A stretch of DNA of 64,000 nucleotides from assembly GCA_024516155.1 (NCBI GenBank), contig JAJJXM010000089.1:62001-126000 (forward strand), read 5' to 3'. The notes under the pieces are model-generated. The model was not told the DNA's origin. It did not search any database and saw nothing but the letters and a program-made list of their open reading frames with translations. A program made the position numbers and the translations under genes. Below, in pieces: positions 1 to 12,600 of the stretch (position 1 is its first letter; the number at the start of each line of letters is the position of its first letter). Source of the stretch: Pyronema omphalodes (Eukaryota; Ascomycota; Pezizomycetes; Pezizales; Pyronemataceae).

Positions 1-404
1 CATCGAGAAGCTTGTTCACATCACCATCACAACCGTCTACAACTACGAGCGAGCTCTTAAACGAACGAACGACCAAACGAACGAACTACACTACTATACA
101 GTCACGCCCAGAGATACAGCCTCAACCGCCACCATCACCAATACCGACATCTTACCAGCGATTGACGTATTTACATCTACCTACTATTTATATCTACTTG
201 ACTCATTCCAGAAAGATTATATACCCCACCTGGACGGAGAATTCACCTTGCAGCGGCTGTGAAACATCAAAAGCGTACCTATCGCCTATCAAGCCTCACG
301 TAACCCCCACTACACGAAACCTCCAATATACATCTCGAACCTCGAGCTGCGCACCACACAAATCACATCTTCGCAACATCTACTACACACAACCACCCAC
401 CTAA
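1..404 (+). other. Upstream/5' leader region of the PTC7-like gene
   Basis: No convincing gene is seen here. The stretch is C- and A-rich, with repeated ACGA and CCACC words near the start and again just before the ATG at 405, as is common in fungal 5' leaders. An ATG-initiated frame runs from 12 to 404, but its product is low in complexity (Thr, Pro, Ser) and has no recognisable domain, so it is treated as non-coding. Anything upstream of position 1 is outside the window. Confidence 0.5.
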
Positions 405-1772
405 ATGCGAATACATGGCTTCCCCAGCGCTCTCCGCACCACCCTCATAACCGCCCGTCACCAATGCCCCCCCCTCCCTCGCCGCATCCCACATAACGCA
501 GCATCAACATCAGTATCAGCATCACCACCAGCATCCGGAGTACGAACCTTCTTTGGCTTCAGCACCTCGAAACCTCGCGCTCCCACCCACCTCCAACAGA
601 TCCGTAACCGCTCCAACAACTCCTCCACAACCTCCTCCTCACTCCCAACCCAACCCCCAAATCCCACCTCCCCCTCTCCATACTACTTCATCCCCTCACA
701 TTCCCTCTTCGCCAAGCGACCACCTCGACCCTTCCCTCCACCCTTCCACACACCCCCCACCACAAGCTTCAGCGACCCCCTAACCTCACATTCCCTCCCC
801 GGACGCGGACGCAGCAGCCAAGGATCCCGGGATCTCGACCCACCCGAGGGGGGACGACACCTACGGGGGACAACCAACGGCGACGATGCGATTCTCACCA
901 GTCCGCACTACCTAGCAGTCGCCGATGGGGTTGGAGCCTGGAACACGAAATCCCACGGACACGCCCCATTATGGTCTCGGTTGATGCTACATTTCTGGTC
1001 TCTTGAGTTATGCAAGGGGAAATTTGGGTTCCAGAGACCTGCGGAGGAAGGTGGTGTGGATCCTGTTATGAGTCTGCAGGAAGCTTATCATGAGACTTTT
1101 ATGGCGACTACGAATGCGGGGGTTAGGAGGGATCAGATTTGGCAGGGGACTACCACGGTTTGTGGCGCTGTGTTGGAGGGGAATACTGTTAGGCTTGTGA
1201 ACCTGGGTGATAGTGTCGGCATGATTTATAGACCGAAGAAGAAACTTACTGAAGAGGAGTTGAGGGAAAAGGAAAAAGAGAGGAAACCGAAAAGGTCAAG
1301 GTGGGGAAGAAAAGAGGTGGAGGAAAAGGAAGAACCCGGCTGGTTGTTGAGAACTACGGAACAGTGGCATTGGTTTGATTGTCCTAGGCAATTAGGGACC
1401 AATTCTCCTGATACTCCGGCTGGACAGGCGGTGGTGCAAGAGGTGGAAGTACAAGATGGTGATATTTTTTTGTTAGCTACGGATGGATTGGTGGATAATA
1501 TGTGGGATGCGGAGATTTTGGCGGTGATTGAAGAGGTCCTGGCTGAGCCGGAGGAGGTGATTGAGAAGGAAGCGGGAACAGGAGGGGATGCGGGAAGAAT
1601 GAAGGTTCTGGCTAGTAGGATTGTGGAACAGGCGAAGAAAACGGCGATGGATATGTTTGCGGAATCGCCGTATATGGAAAGGAGTATTGATGAGGGATTG
1701 GGAATTGAGGGTGGAAAGTGGGATGATATTAGTGTCGTTGCGGCCGTGTGTAGGAAGGGAACTCCCGAGTAG
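405..1772 (+). CDS. PTC7: PTC7-like mitochondrial protein phosphatase 2C
   Basis: A 455-aa PPM/PP2C-family Ser/Thr phosphatase. PP2C enzymes use two or more Mn/Mg ions held by aspartates, and those motifs are visible: ADGVG near residue 174, NLGDS near 269, ATDGLVDN near 360 and WDDISV near 440. The Trp-rich stretch after the first motif (GAWNTKSHGHAPLWSRLM) and the compact length match the PTC7 branch, whose yeast member acts in mitochondria on coenzyme Q biosynthesis. Residues 1-150 are rich in Arg, Ser, Thr and Pro with almost no acidic residues, as expected for a presequence plus linker. A basic Lys/Glu insert at about residues 280-310 is a surface loop. One uninterrupted exon with start ATG at 405; no intron is needed. 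Confident of the family, fairly confident of the PTC7 subgroup; the localisation is inferred. Confidence 0.88.
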   Translation: MRIHGFPSALRTTLITARHQCPPLPRRIPHNAASTSVSASPPASGVRTFFGFSTSKPRAPTHLQQIRNRSNNSSTTSSSLPTQPPNPTSPSPYYFIPSHSLFAKRPPRPFPPPFHTPPTTSFSDPLTSHSLPGRGRSSQGSRDLDPPEGGRHLRGTTNGDDAILTSPHYLAVADGVGAWNTKSHGHAPLWSRLMLHFWSLELCKGKFGFQRPAEEGGVDPVMSLQEAYHETFMATTNAGVRRDQIWQGTTTVCGAVLEGNTVRLVNLGDSVGMIYRPKKKLTEEELREKEKERKPKRSRWGRKEVEEKEEPGWLLRTTEQWHWFDCPRQLGTNSPDTPAGQAVVQEVEVQDGDIFLLATDGLVDNMWDAEILAVIEEVLAEPEEVIEKEAGTGGDAGRMKVLASRIVEQAKKTAMDMFAESPYMERSIDEGLGIEGGKWDDISVVAAVCRKGTPE

Positions 1773-2320
1773 GGAAAATGAGGAGATGGGAATAGTTGAG
1801 GAGGACGACGAGGAGGAAAAGGAATGAAGTAAAGCGAGGCGCGGCGAAGCCAGCAGAGCCAGCGGAGTCAGCGAAGCCAAACGAATTTCGACCAACCACA
1901 ATCAGCATCAACCACAATCATCATTACATTTCACATCATCACCACATCATCACCACATCATCATTATCATCACATTTTACATTTCACAGCTTTTTCAGCA
2001 TCACTTCCTTATGATTCATTCTTCATCCTTATCTTTTCTTCATTCTTCATCCTTATCTTTTCTTCATTTATTCCTTTTTTTTTCAGTTTCATTTTCAGTT
2101 TCATCTTCATCTTCATTTTCATTTTCCTTTGAGTTTTATAGAATAGGATACTTGGGTTACTGGGCATGTTTTTATTTTATTTTATGGGAATGGTTTTCGT
2201 TTTGTTTTTTTTGTTGTATATGTTTATAGGCGTTTTTTTTTTTTTTTTGTTTTTTATCGGGAGTTTGAAATTATCTTTTTGTTATTGTTTATTATTATAT
2301 TTATTTATACTATTATAGTA

Positions 2321-2394
2321 ATTTTCTTGAGTTTTCTTGAGTTTTCTTGAGTTTTCTTGAGTTTTCTTGAGTTTTCTTGAGTTTTCTTGAGTTT
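2321..2394. repeat. 10-bp minisatellite, about 7 copies
   Basis: Perfect head-to-tail copies of GTTTTCTTGA, with a partial copy at each edge. Confidence 0.95.
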
Positions 2395-2777
2395 CTGGGC
2401 TTTTTTATGTTTGATGTTGAATTGTGGTATGTTGGTGTGGATTTGTTGTGGATTGGTTGTGGTGTGTAGGGATGGATTGAAGGATAGTGATTGGAATTAA
2501 GTTGAACTTAACTACTGATTATTGATTACGGATGATTGATGATTGATGATTAGTGATGACTGATGACTGATAAATTACTACTTGATAAGGGCAGTTTGAT
2601 GTTATATACAACGTATGTATACATTTGGTATTTTATGATTATGTTGCCGTTATGTTGTGATTATATTGCTGTTATGGCGTCATTGTATACAGTATATACA
2701 GCCTGCAAATGTGCTCTCTTTGATATTTCTCCTCTTTGACATTTCTCCTCTTTGACATTTCTCCTGTTCTCTGCTCC

Positions 2778-2900
2778 TCTTGCCCTCTTGCCCTCTTGCC
2801 CTCTTGCCCTCTTGCCCTCTTGCCCTCTTGCCCTCTTGCCCTCTTGCCCTCTTGCCCTCTTGCCCTCTTGCCCTCTTGCCCTCTTGCCCTCTTGCCCTCT
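2778..2900. repeat. 8-bp minisatellite, about 15 copies
   Basis: Unit TTGCCCTC repeated without error, then grading into TTTCCTC and TTTC-rich sequence. Because 8 is not a multiple of 3, all frames stay open across it, which creates false ORFs on both strands. Confidence 0.95.
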
Positions 2901-3002
2901 TTTCCTCTTTTCCTCTTTCTTTCTTTCTTCCTTCCTTCCTTTTGATCCATTCCCCCTTATGTAGTACCAATAACCTCATAAATCCTCATTACCTTTATCA
3001 AT

Positions 3003-3066
3003 CATAACCCCATAACCCCATAACCCCATAATCCCATAACCCCATAACCCCATAAACCCATAACCT
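3003..3066. repeat. 9-bp minisatellite CATAACCCC, about 7 copies
   Basis: Tandem CATAACCCC with two variant copies. It resembles a C-rich telomeric strand but the unit is not TTAGGG/CCCTAA. Confidence 0.9.
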
Positions 3067-3190
3067 CAAGCCCCTCCTTGTCATCAGCAACCATCACAGT
3101 CATCATAGCATCATAGCATCATAGCATCACACTCTTCCGTTGTTATCTTACCCTAAATAGCTATTCACTATACATAACCTCATTACCGCT

Positions 3191-3208
3191 CCCCCCCCCC
3201 CCCCCCCC
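3191..3208. repeat. Poly-C run of 18
   Basis: Uninterrupted C homopolymer. Similar runs occur at 6737-6753 (C) and 8324-8341 (G). Confidence 0.95.
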
Positions 3209-3548
3209 ATTACATCATCTTCGCTACATCGCCTACATAGCTTAAGCCCCTATACTGTGTGTGTGGGGAGACTTATTTTACCACTACTCCTACATATACT
3301 TCCCGCTCCAGGTGCCAGGTGCCAGGTGCCAGGGGTCATGGATTATGATATCTCCCATCCACAGAGAGAGATGCATTACATCGGAGTAGCCTGCTGGAAA
3401 GGAGGATAGGATGTATTATTATAGCAATAAAGGAAATGGAGGTATTGAGATTTGTTTAAGGTGTTGGGATTAATGATGTTTGGTTATGCTTGGTTATGTT
3501 TGGTTATGTTTGATGAAGTTAAGTTAAGATAAACTTAAAGCAAGAAGG

Positions 3549-3651
<103 letters not shown>

Positions 3652-4442
3652 ATTAGCGTCTTCGATGTGTCTTGAGTCATATATTTTGCGTGTGATAGTA
3701 TTTGTTGGAAAGGATTCTGTGATCTGGTGTTGTTTTTGGGATGGTGGTTATAGATAGGGATGTTGAGATGGGATTATTGGTTATTGGTTATTGGTTATGC
3801 TTGTTCCCCGTTTATTGAATCTGAATCTGAATCGGGTTAATGGAGTTGGTATTGTGCCGTTGGTATGGGGTTTGAGATGTTGTGATAAGGAAGCCCGGAG
3901 GTGTCGATTTCAGGTTTGCGGAGATCAGAGATGTGGTTGATGGGAATGTTGTGTTGAAAATGTGCGGGACTTGATTGTGGATTAACGGTTCTGATTTACA
4001 ATAGTGTATACATACGTACATCTAGTTTCCTGATATAGATATAGAATCAAGTGGTCTTTTTGCATTAGATGTTTCATTATCGGGCTTCTACAGAACTTGC
4101 TTTGTAGATGCTATAACCCAGGTGTTAATCGAAGAGTTGGTTTCCTGATATTACGGAATCCGAGGTCCTGTTTGTCATTGGTGATTTTTTAAACACATCA
4201 AGTTATATCATAATTAGAAATTGTAAAAAAAAAATTCATCAAGCAATATTTCTAGTGTGGCGTGAAATGAAACAACATGAATCCATAAAATCAAGCCGAT
4301 GAAACTCAGAGATATGTGTTCCAGGCGGGCGGGAACTTTGGCGAGACTAGCCCAGCACGTGATGCAATTGAGGTGGGGCACAACTTCACCCGCGATGAGA
4401 TCTACGCTACACACCGCCTCTACTCTCTCGAACCTCGAAAAA

Positions 4443-6068
4443 ATGCGCCATCCTATTCAACGCCTCCATGTCTGCGCGGTAACCTCTCGTGTCTACGCCG
4501 CCGCTTCTAACACTCTTCACGTTTTCGACCCCCGCACTGGCGCATTATTGTCCTCATGGAGCGCCCCCAAGTCTTCTGGCGCAGCACCTACTACCGGCGT
4601 AGCTGCGGATACCCAGGAAGCAAATGATGCGGAAACCAATCCTAAGAAAAAGCGCAAGGTTGAGGAGATTGATGGTGCTCCTGCAAAGTCTACAGGAAAG
4701 GATAATAAGGCCGACAAATCTCGCGCGTCGCTGTTTTCTGGTACTACTACCAATAATGCTATCACGAAGATCTTGACTACCGCCAATGGAAAGTATGCGG
4801 TTGTTGCTACGAGTGAAGATAAGAATGTTACGGTCTTCTCTACTCTGGGTGGAAAGCTTGAGGTTGTCAGCTCAAGGTTCGTTACCTTTGGAAGCTACTG
4901 CGGTTAACTTCTGGAATTGTGACTGACCGGGCTTCATAGAACTCTTCCCAAGCGCATTATCGACCTCGCTTTGGTTGATAACGACGACACTATTCTCTGC
5001 GCTGATAAGTTCGGTGATGTATTCGGATTACCATTTTTCCCTCCTGCATCCGATTCCGAGACCACCGAACAAACCACTGGGCCCTCGGAAGTATCCACAG
5101 ACGACTTCAAGATGGACATTGAGGACAAGACCTTCGAGAGCGAGGAACAAAAGCAGCGCTACATCGAGAAGCAGAAAGCACATGTTGCCAGAGAAAAGGC
5201 CGCCGCAGAGCGCCGAAAGCGTTTACAGGTCGAATACAACATCCCCTTTGCACACGACTTTATTCTCGGCCATGTTTCAATGTTGCTATGTCTCTCGACC
5301 GTAACCCTTCCCGCGGATCACCCAGAGGCAGCAGGAAAGGAAAAGACCTGGATCCTTACCGGAGACCGTGATGAACATATCCGTGTCACCAGATACCCTC
5401 AGTCTTACGTCATCGACGGTTTCTGTCTCGGCCACACACAATTCGTTAAAAGCATGCTTACCCCAAGCTGGAACCCCACCTCCCTTATTTCCGGTGGAGG
5501 CGACGAATTCCTCCTCGTCTGGAACTGGCGCCAAGGCAAAGTCCTCCAGAAAGTCGACCTTGTATCCCCCGTCCAGGGAGTATTAGGAGCAAACACCAAG
5601 ATCTTCGTCCCCCAAACCGGCGAGAAACACGAAGCAGAGCAGGTAGACGACAGCGTCTTCAAAATCGCAGTAAGCGGCATCTGGGAGCTTCCTGCTATCC
5701 AGGGTGTCCTTGTAGCTGTGGAAAGTGTCCCGGCGGTGTTCCTGTTCTCTTTCTCTTACGTATCTGGAGCTTTGGAATATACTTCTACTCTTACGGCAAA
5801 TGGTAATGTTTTGGATGTTGCTGTCAAGACGAATAATGTTCTTGTGGCGGTGGACCCGAAGGATGAGAATAAGCCTTTGGTAGAGGAATATTCTGTTGAT
5901 GATCAGGGTCACTGGGCTCCTGTGCAAGGATTTGCCGCTGTGGTTAGTGAGAAGGTTGGTAAGGCTGTGGATCTGGATGAGGCGCTTATTGCTGCTGTTA
6001 CGCCGAATGTTCTTTACCCCGTCAAGAGCTTGAGGAAGGAGTATGGTATTAGAGATAGAGAGGAGTAG
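4443..6068 (+). CDS. TRM82: tRNA (guanine-N7) methyltransferase non-catalytic subunit Trm82, WD-repeat
   Basis: Two exons, 4443-4876 and 4940-6068, encode 520 aa. The 63-nt intron starts GTTCGT, ends TTCATAG and has a CTGAC branch-point-like motif; joining restores the frame (SSR|TLPKRI). The protein begins MRHPIQRLHVC and continues with beta-propeller segments such as VYAAASNTLHVFDPRTG, KYAVVATSEDKNVTVFS, LTGDRDEHIRVTRYP and LISGGGDEFLLVWNWRQGK, the WD layout of Trm82. The family holds the Trm8 methyltransferase in its active form for m7G46 formation in tRNA. A Lys-rich stretch (NPKKKRKVEE) between blades looks like a nuclear localisation signal. An in-frame ATG upstream (4299) would add 48 residues; the internal ATG is preferred because family proteins start close to the HPxQ motif. 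Confidence 0.88.
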
Positions 6069-6736
6069 AGGATGTTTTGGATGTTTTGGATGGTAGAAAA
6101 ACGGTTGGGGTGCGGGGGGTCGGGGGCGAGGGGGGGGGAGGCGGGAATGAGGTTCTGTATAATAGTAGTTGCTCTCAAAAGTGCTTTCAATACATCGGGT
6201 GTTTCTGGGTACATTTTGCGTTTCCTCCCCAAAAAACTCACGATGCGAGTGATATCAACCAAGTCCCAGTGTCATAATCAAAGTTGTATTGGCTTTTGCT
6301 GCAACAAAACCCCCTATGAGGATCAAGTCACACCTTCAAAAATCACAATCACAATCTTGACCATGCATCCTCTCCCCTTCTCCACTAAACGCATCATATC
6401 CGAATAGATATTTATACCCCGTCATCATCACTCATCCACTCCCCAACCAATCCGTGAAATACCCATCATAATCACAATCCAGGGGCTTTAATATTCCATC
6501 ATTCATAAACTCCAGCAGCTACATACCACCCCCTCGCAAATAAGCCGTCACTGTGGTATTAGAAATCGCGAAAAAAAAAGAGAAAAAAGAAATAATCTCG
6601 TCGTCTAGTCTTCCAGTGAACCATTGCTAACTCCTACTAGGAATTATTGCGGTTGTAACCTTGATTTGAAGAATAGATATCGGATACCGAAAGAATAGAT
6701 ATCCTACAGGCTACAGATGAAGAAAGAAAGCGATAA

Positions 6737-6753
6737 CCCCCCCCCCCCCCCCC
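6737..6753. repeat. Poly-C run of 17
   Basis: Uninterrupted C homopolymer in AT-rich DNA. Confidence 0.95.
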
Positions 6754-8323
6754 AGTGTAAGAAGTATTCCAGTATATGCAATCTGTAATTAATTTAAGAA
6801 ACGGCTTCAATTAATCGACTAGATGCTATCAATCACGTATAACATACCATATCGTACCATATCGTACCATAAACTCATAACTGATGATGATGTTTTATCT
6901 CACCTCATATCATATCTTGTCATGTCTTGTCATACCATATCATATCGTCATAAACTTTTCGAATCTGCATAATTTCGAAATTGCAGTTTAGATATAGTCT
7001 ACAGCTGACTTTCATTATTCCTCTGACTACAAGCTAGAATTTCCAGCTGCTATATTGCAGCGTTCGAGAGGCAATATTGACAGATATTAGGTTTGCTAGG
7101 AAAAACAAAGGAGCTCATAATTGAGTTTAGTGTGTTGGAAGTGAAGTTTATAATTCTTACTATTCTATTGTTATCCCAAGCGAGGTGGGTCGATATAAAA
7201 ATAAGGGAAATGGTAAAATATGGTTTTCTTCGGTATTGTTATATGGACCGACTTATTCAATCCAGTCAAGTATCCATGGAAACTAGAAGTTTCGGTAGTG
7301 ATAATATAACCCGGCCTAAAAAAGATACGTGATCTTCGCCAGACTGGAAATTTTGTTTCATCGGCAGAAAACTCGGGTTCTAACAGCTGGCATAATGGTA
7401 GGTGAAAGTTCGTGGCGGATGATTCTAAATATTCGATACAGCAAAAAAAAAGAGAATCAATCGATTGATTAACTGATTGGTCAATTAATGAATGACTTCG
7501 ACCTCACTACAGCTTCGAGTTCAGACTTCACTCTCGCGGTTTTGGAGGCAGAGTTCTTGAAGTTTGTAATCATAGTGAACTGGAAAAACTAAGCTACGGA
7601 AAAGGATATTACGATGGTCGATATTTTGGCCTATATATATTCGTTTTAGTGCTTATATCTCAACCCATTGACTGAGTTCTCCCCAAAAGGAAACGAAGAT
7701 AGATAAGAAAGCAACGCTGCAACGCTGCATTGAGCATCATTATAAAGCATAGATGACATACCAAACATCAACCAAGGCAGCATTAAGTAACCATGCATAA
7801 AAAAACCAACTAAGAAAACAATTGAGCAATGAGCAAATGAGCATGAACAATGCATTAACTATCATCCGATGCAGTTTTAGAGCTTAGCATTAAGTATCAA
7901 TGGTTAGATATGCAAACGCAGCTGAGCCTCTGGAGCACAGCGTCATGTCATCTTTGTTCTTGTGTACGCCACTGTGTAATTTATCCGGCTCGGGAAAGGA
8001 AAAGTAAAGCAAAAGGTTGGTTAGTGCATAAATGCATAATACATTAAGTTTCTGTGAATGTGGATTATGCGATAAGAAACGTAGTTAGTGCATAATGGAT
8101 GGTAGATAGATAAGCTGTCGGGAATGTGGATTATGCGGAGGTTGGTAAGGTTGCTGAAGTTGGTAAGGTCGGTAAGGTTGACTTAAGCATTAAAGCATTT
8201 GCTGTGGTTGGTAAGGTTGGTAAGGTTGACTTAAGCATTAAAGCATGTACTGTCATATACACGATTATGAGAGTCCTCTTGCTACCTTCCCGAAACTGAG
8301 GAATTATTTTCTTTTGAAGTTGT

Positions 8324-8341
8324 GGGGGGGGGGGGGGGGGG
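8324..8341. repeat. Poly-G run of 18
   Basis: Uninterrupted G homopolymer, followed by degenerate GACTTAAGAC repeats (8350-8385). Confidence 0.95.
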
Positions 8342-8593
8342 TTTAAAGTTGAGACTTAAGACCTAAGACTTAAGACTTAGAACTAGAAGTTTGGTTTTTA
8401 ACTTTCCCTAACATCTCGGTGAATACCCAAAATATGGGTACCATTGCTGTACATGAACTAGACATAGATCACATAAATATCCAAGGTTATGTAGATGTAT
8501 ATATATATAACCTACCACGTCAATAACTACCCCAATCCAATCATGATGCATTGCCTGCGCCGAAGCTTTAGTTTTGCTGTGCATTACTGTGCA

Positions 8594-8660
8594 TCTCTCA
8601 ATCCTCTCAATCCTCTCAATCCTCTCAATCCTCTCAATCCTCTCAATCCTCTCAATCCTC
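8594..8660. repeat. 9-bp minisatellite TCTCAATCC, about 7 copies
   Basis: Perfect tandem unit, then degenerate relatives (CTCTGCATT, CTCTAGCTT) to about 8726. Being a multiple of 3, it yields LNP or RIE peptide repeats that are not evidence of a gene. Confidence 0.95.
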
Positions 8661-8900
8661 TGCATTCTCTATCCTCTGCATTCTCTAGCTTCTCAATCCT
8701 CTAGCTTCTCTAGCTTCGTAACTCATGACCATACCATCTCCCCGGTGGATCGAAGTCAATGAATGTTATATGATACCGATTGGTATGGAGGATGGGTTAA
8801 GTTGTTGTGGGCTTGTACCTTTGTAAAGTACACTGATGATCAGGAAAATAATATGAAACGATGATGGGGAAATAAAATTCGGAGAAAAAAGAAGATCCAT

Positions 8901-9060
8901 ACTGAAGATACTGAAGATACTGAAGATACTGAAGATACTGAAGATACTGAAGATACTGAAGATACTGAAGATACTGAAGATACTGAAGATACTGAAGATA
9001 CTGAAGATACTGAAGATACTGAAGATACTGAAGATACTGAAGATACTGAAGATACTGAAG
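8901..9060. repeat. 9-bp minisatellite ACTGAAGAT, about 18 copies
   Basis: 160 bp of perfect tandem repeat. The ORFs across it (IFS or YLQ repeats on the minus strand) are translations of the unit. Confidence 0.97.
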
Positions 9061-9507
9061 ACGTGCATGTATATATAAAATTATGTCTACAGACATTAGA
9101 CAGTTTTTGAATATATATATACCAAGATACGGATGCTCAACCCCATACAAATGACTTGATCCTTAAGCCTGTTATTTGTATTATAAACATTTATATCCGT
9201 TCATAGTGTTCATATCACAACAACTTCAACATTTTGCGGGAGTAGGAGTATTGTCTCTGACTCTCTGACTCTCTGCTCCTCGGTCGTTGGGGCGGCGGGG
9301 TTGTTCGTCATATTGTATTGTATTGTATTGTATTTCAGTGCCGTGCTGTGGTTTTGTGTAGAAGAATCAAGGGGGTCGGAGTGATTATGCAACTTCACCG
9401 GACGTTTCTGAAAGATGCTTACTACGATACGATTATTGTGACCTCATGGAGTACCTTACGAATTTTGGATATGGGCAAAAAAGACTTCGGTCGTAGTTGA
9501 GATTTTA

Positions 9508-9692
9508 CAGTTCCCAGTTCCCAGTTCCCAGTTCGCAGTTCGCAGTTCCCAGTTCACAGTTCGCAAGCAGTTCGCAGTTCCCAGTTCGCAATTCGCAGTT
9601 CGCAGTTCGCAGTTCGCAGTTCGCAGTTCGCAGTTCGCAGTTCGCAGTTCGCAGTTCGCAGTTCGCAGTTCGCAGTTCGCAGTTCGCAGTTC
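9508..9692. repeat. 7-bp minisatellite AGTTCGC/AGTTCCC
   Basis: About 26 copies of a 7-bp unit, mixed CAGTTCC and CAGTTCG types on the left and homogeneous CAGTTCG on the right. The change of unit along the array looks like expansion from one edge. Confidence 0.95.
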
Positions 9693-12600
9693 TGAATTTC
9701 AGGTTAAGTTCACAGTTCCTACAAATTCCTAGGATTCGCACTGCGCCGGTATGGCTTCGGTATATTCATACAATCTTACACCATGGCAACTCACAATTGT
9801 AATCAGAAAGCGGAAAAATAATGCTGACTGAGATACAGCTTCAAGTACCACCACAAAATACCTATGTACATTTCCTTATGTTAATTACGTCAAGTCATCA
9901 GGTTATTAGCACTCATGAGAATGACTTCCGGTGACGGTTAGTTATTAACTAAGCCAGCTAGCTATAAGGGTGTCTACTATGTATCAACGACACCTTTATC
10001 AACTAAAACTTTCCCAACGTTATTAGGGAATAATAACGAATTTCGGGATCGATCAATGAAATCAATGAAATTAATTTTAATTTTTTTTTTTTCTTCTCGG
10101 CCGGGTTTTTAGGCTTCATTTCCTCATTTCGTTACGATTCGATATATATATGCTGAGATGCTTTCAAGATATCTCGGGTGTCTGGGAATATCTTGTTTGA
10201 TGTATATAATTACTGGTGTATACTTTATACTGTACATATCTATCTGAAAACTGAAAATTTATTATCCCGATGCATCACGATGCAGTGCTACGGTCCTGCA
10301 GAAACAAAATCTCAATCCACAGTCTGAAATATACAGTGCACCATATCTCTACGATTTCTTAGTATACTGTATACAGCATGCAGTATGAAGCATGCAGTGC
10401 GGAGATACCGAGATACCGAGACATAATGACACGATGACACAATGATAATGATGTAAGGGCACAGAATTGCAGCAGCAGTAGCAGCAGCAGTAGCAGTATG
10501 TGGTACAACCGCACCCCTGGTTGATGCTTCACAGACTCACAGGACCCCAGATTCCCGAAGCCGGCGCTACGAATTCTCCATCATACATACCCCGATCACA
10601 GCGCTGAGATATCCTCTGCCCTACTATGCTGCATAAAACTCGCTGTCTGGATAGATGTCTCGATGTTGATTCTGCTACTCGAGTTGCATGTCTTTGAATA
10701 AAAACTATGCTGCCGTGGCATCATACATATTCTCGGGTTATTCGGTTTATCCGGTGCAAACATATGCTACATAAACCGCATCTGTAGACTTCCAGTTCCT
10801 TCCTCCCATCTTCACACCTTGACGTCTTGCACAGTGATCAGTCGGTATGGTAAGCACACACATAGTTCACCACCATCGTCCATCAAAACCCCAGGACGCG
10901 CGGCATTCTCATTGGTCCTAAGTCCACAAACAGAATAAACAGAACAAACAGATTGGTCATTAGCCCCCCCAAAATCATCAACGCTATGTATTAATCCGAA
11001 ACATGAAACTTGCAGAACATGAAACTCAGGGGGTTCACAGCGGCGTTGCGGCGTCCCAGGCCCCTTGATCACCGTGGTAGGCCCGTATCTAGCTTTACGG
11101 CTAGTGACTAGTGGTTATGTATGGTGTAGTGCTGCTAGTGAGAAGGTACGGCGCCAAATACTGCTGCTGCCCTGCGAAAAAGCGCGTGACAACGACGGAG
11201 AAAAATGAAAAAAATAAATATGCTCCAGTCGACTGTACATATGCAGCCAATGCTATGCTATGCTATGCTACGGTGCTATATGTGGATGCTAGGGATGCAT
11301 AAGACTACAGTACTAGTTTCACTGGGTGCACACCGGGAGCACGTTTCTTTGTTTTCTGTTGATGGTGTTTTTTTTGGGCACCGGGAAACGGAGGGTTATT
11401 GGTTGGGGTAGCGCGGAAGGACGATGAAGATAACTGGTTACTGACTGGTGCCCAGGCTTGGGGTTGTATGTATGTATTAGAAATATGGAAAATAATTGGA
11501 AATAGGAGAATGGTACACCGGGAAGAAATCTCTGATCTCTAATCTCTGCTCTCTTCTGCTCCCCTCTGCTCCCCTCTGGTCCCCTCCGGCGGGTATGGTA
11601 AGCACTCTGTTCTTCTTGCCTTGCCTTGTCTTGCTGGGGGTCGCGGTTTCTGCGAGTAAGCTGTGCAGATGCTTGCTTGCAGAAGCAGCAGCAGCAGGGA
11701 TTGGCGATGTCAAAGTTGCCCCTGCGTCTGTGACGACCAAAGTCCGTCGTCGGGAAGAAAACTAAACCGACAAAGATAAACAGTTTCTTGTCCACGTTGA
11801 TCGAACATGAAAGTTGTCTAAACCTATTCCAGCGAGTTTTATCACGAATTAAAGGCTTTTGGGCAGTGACGGCGCGCAGGGAGAGACACGCCCTGGAGAT
11901 GCTTGGAGAGACGCTTAAGAGACAACCCCAGACAACTACTCTATCCGCCTGCCTCCCCAATCCTCACCCCCCCCCCCTCCCCCCCTCCCTCCCTCTACCC
12001 CCCCTGCTCCCTGTCTTCCGTGATTGTTTCCCACTAAGTAGGTTCGGCAACCTGACACTAAAAGCTGGTAGCATGGTCTTGGCGTAATTCACTAAGGAAT
12101 CCCGCAGTGTGCGGAGTGGTAAGTTTTGCGAAGTTTACGGAGTTGAATTTTGGCGAGAGAAAGAGCCGCATAGTAGCGTGAGACAGCGCGAGCATCATGT
12201 GTCACTGCAAACACTGTCGCTGCAAACCACAGTGTACGATGCTCTCGCTTTGTAGGGAGCTGGAATCGTCGCGATTGAATTGCTACGTTATCATACTCTA
12301 CAAGAGCAGCAGCAGCAATGTCGAGCTTTGATGAACGAGATGAGTCCGATACGCAGCAGGCAGACAGCATATGGTGACGATATCGGTATCGCCCAGCGTT
12401 CTGAGTGCTTTCTAGACCTCACTCCGACCTTATTCATACTTAATTGGTGTTGGTAGCGGTCCTCACGCATTAGAGTGCATACACTATACTTCTCTTGGTT
12501 CGCTCCTGAAAGTTTTGAAAAGTTTTAGGGCCAGGTGGGAACTCCTTAGTTTTAGCGTAAAAAACTTTTCAGACGGCGCTAGGGGGAGCTAATTATGCAT

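Noticed and set aside
2672..3007. ORFs on both strands with Cys-Pro-Leu or Gln-Gly-Lys-Arg repeats
   Set aside because: Created by the 8-bp array TTGCCCTC, which keeps all frames open.
3003..3066. Telomere-like C-rich repeat
   Set aside because: The unit is 9 bp CATAACCCC, internal, imperfect and not the ascomycete CCCTAA; treated as a minisatellite.
8901..9060. CRISPR-like array
   Set aside because: Repeats are contiguous without spacers and the genome is eukaryotic.
8766..9150. ORFs encoding IFS or YLQ repeats
   Set aside because: Translation of the 9-bp ACTGAAGAT array; no unique sequence supports a gene.
11319..11960. 213-codon minus-strand ORF
   Set aside because: Low complexity, no domain, no clear promoter or splice pattern; the opposite strand is equally open.
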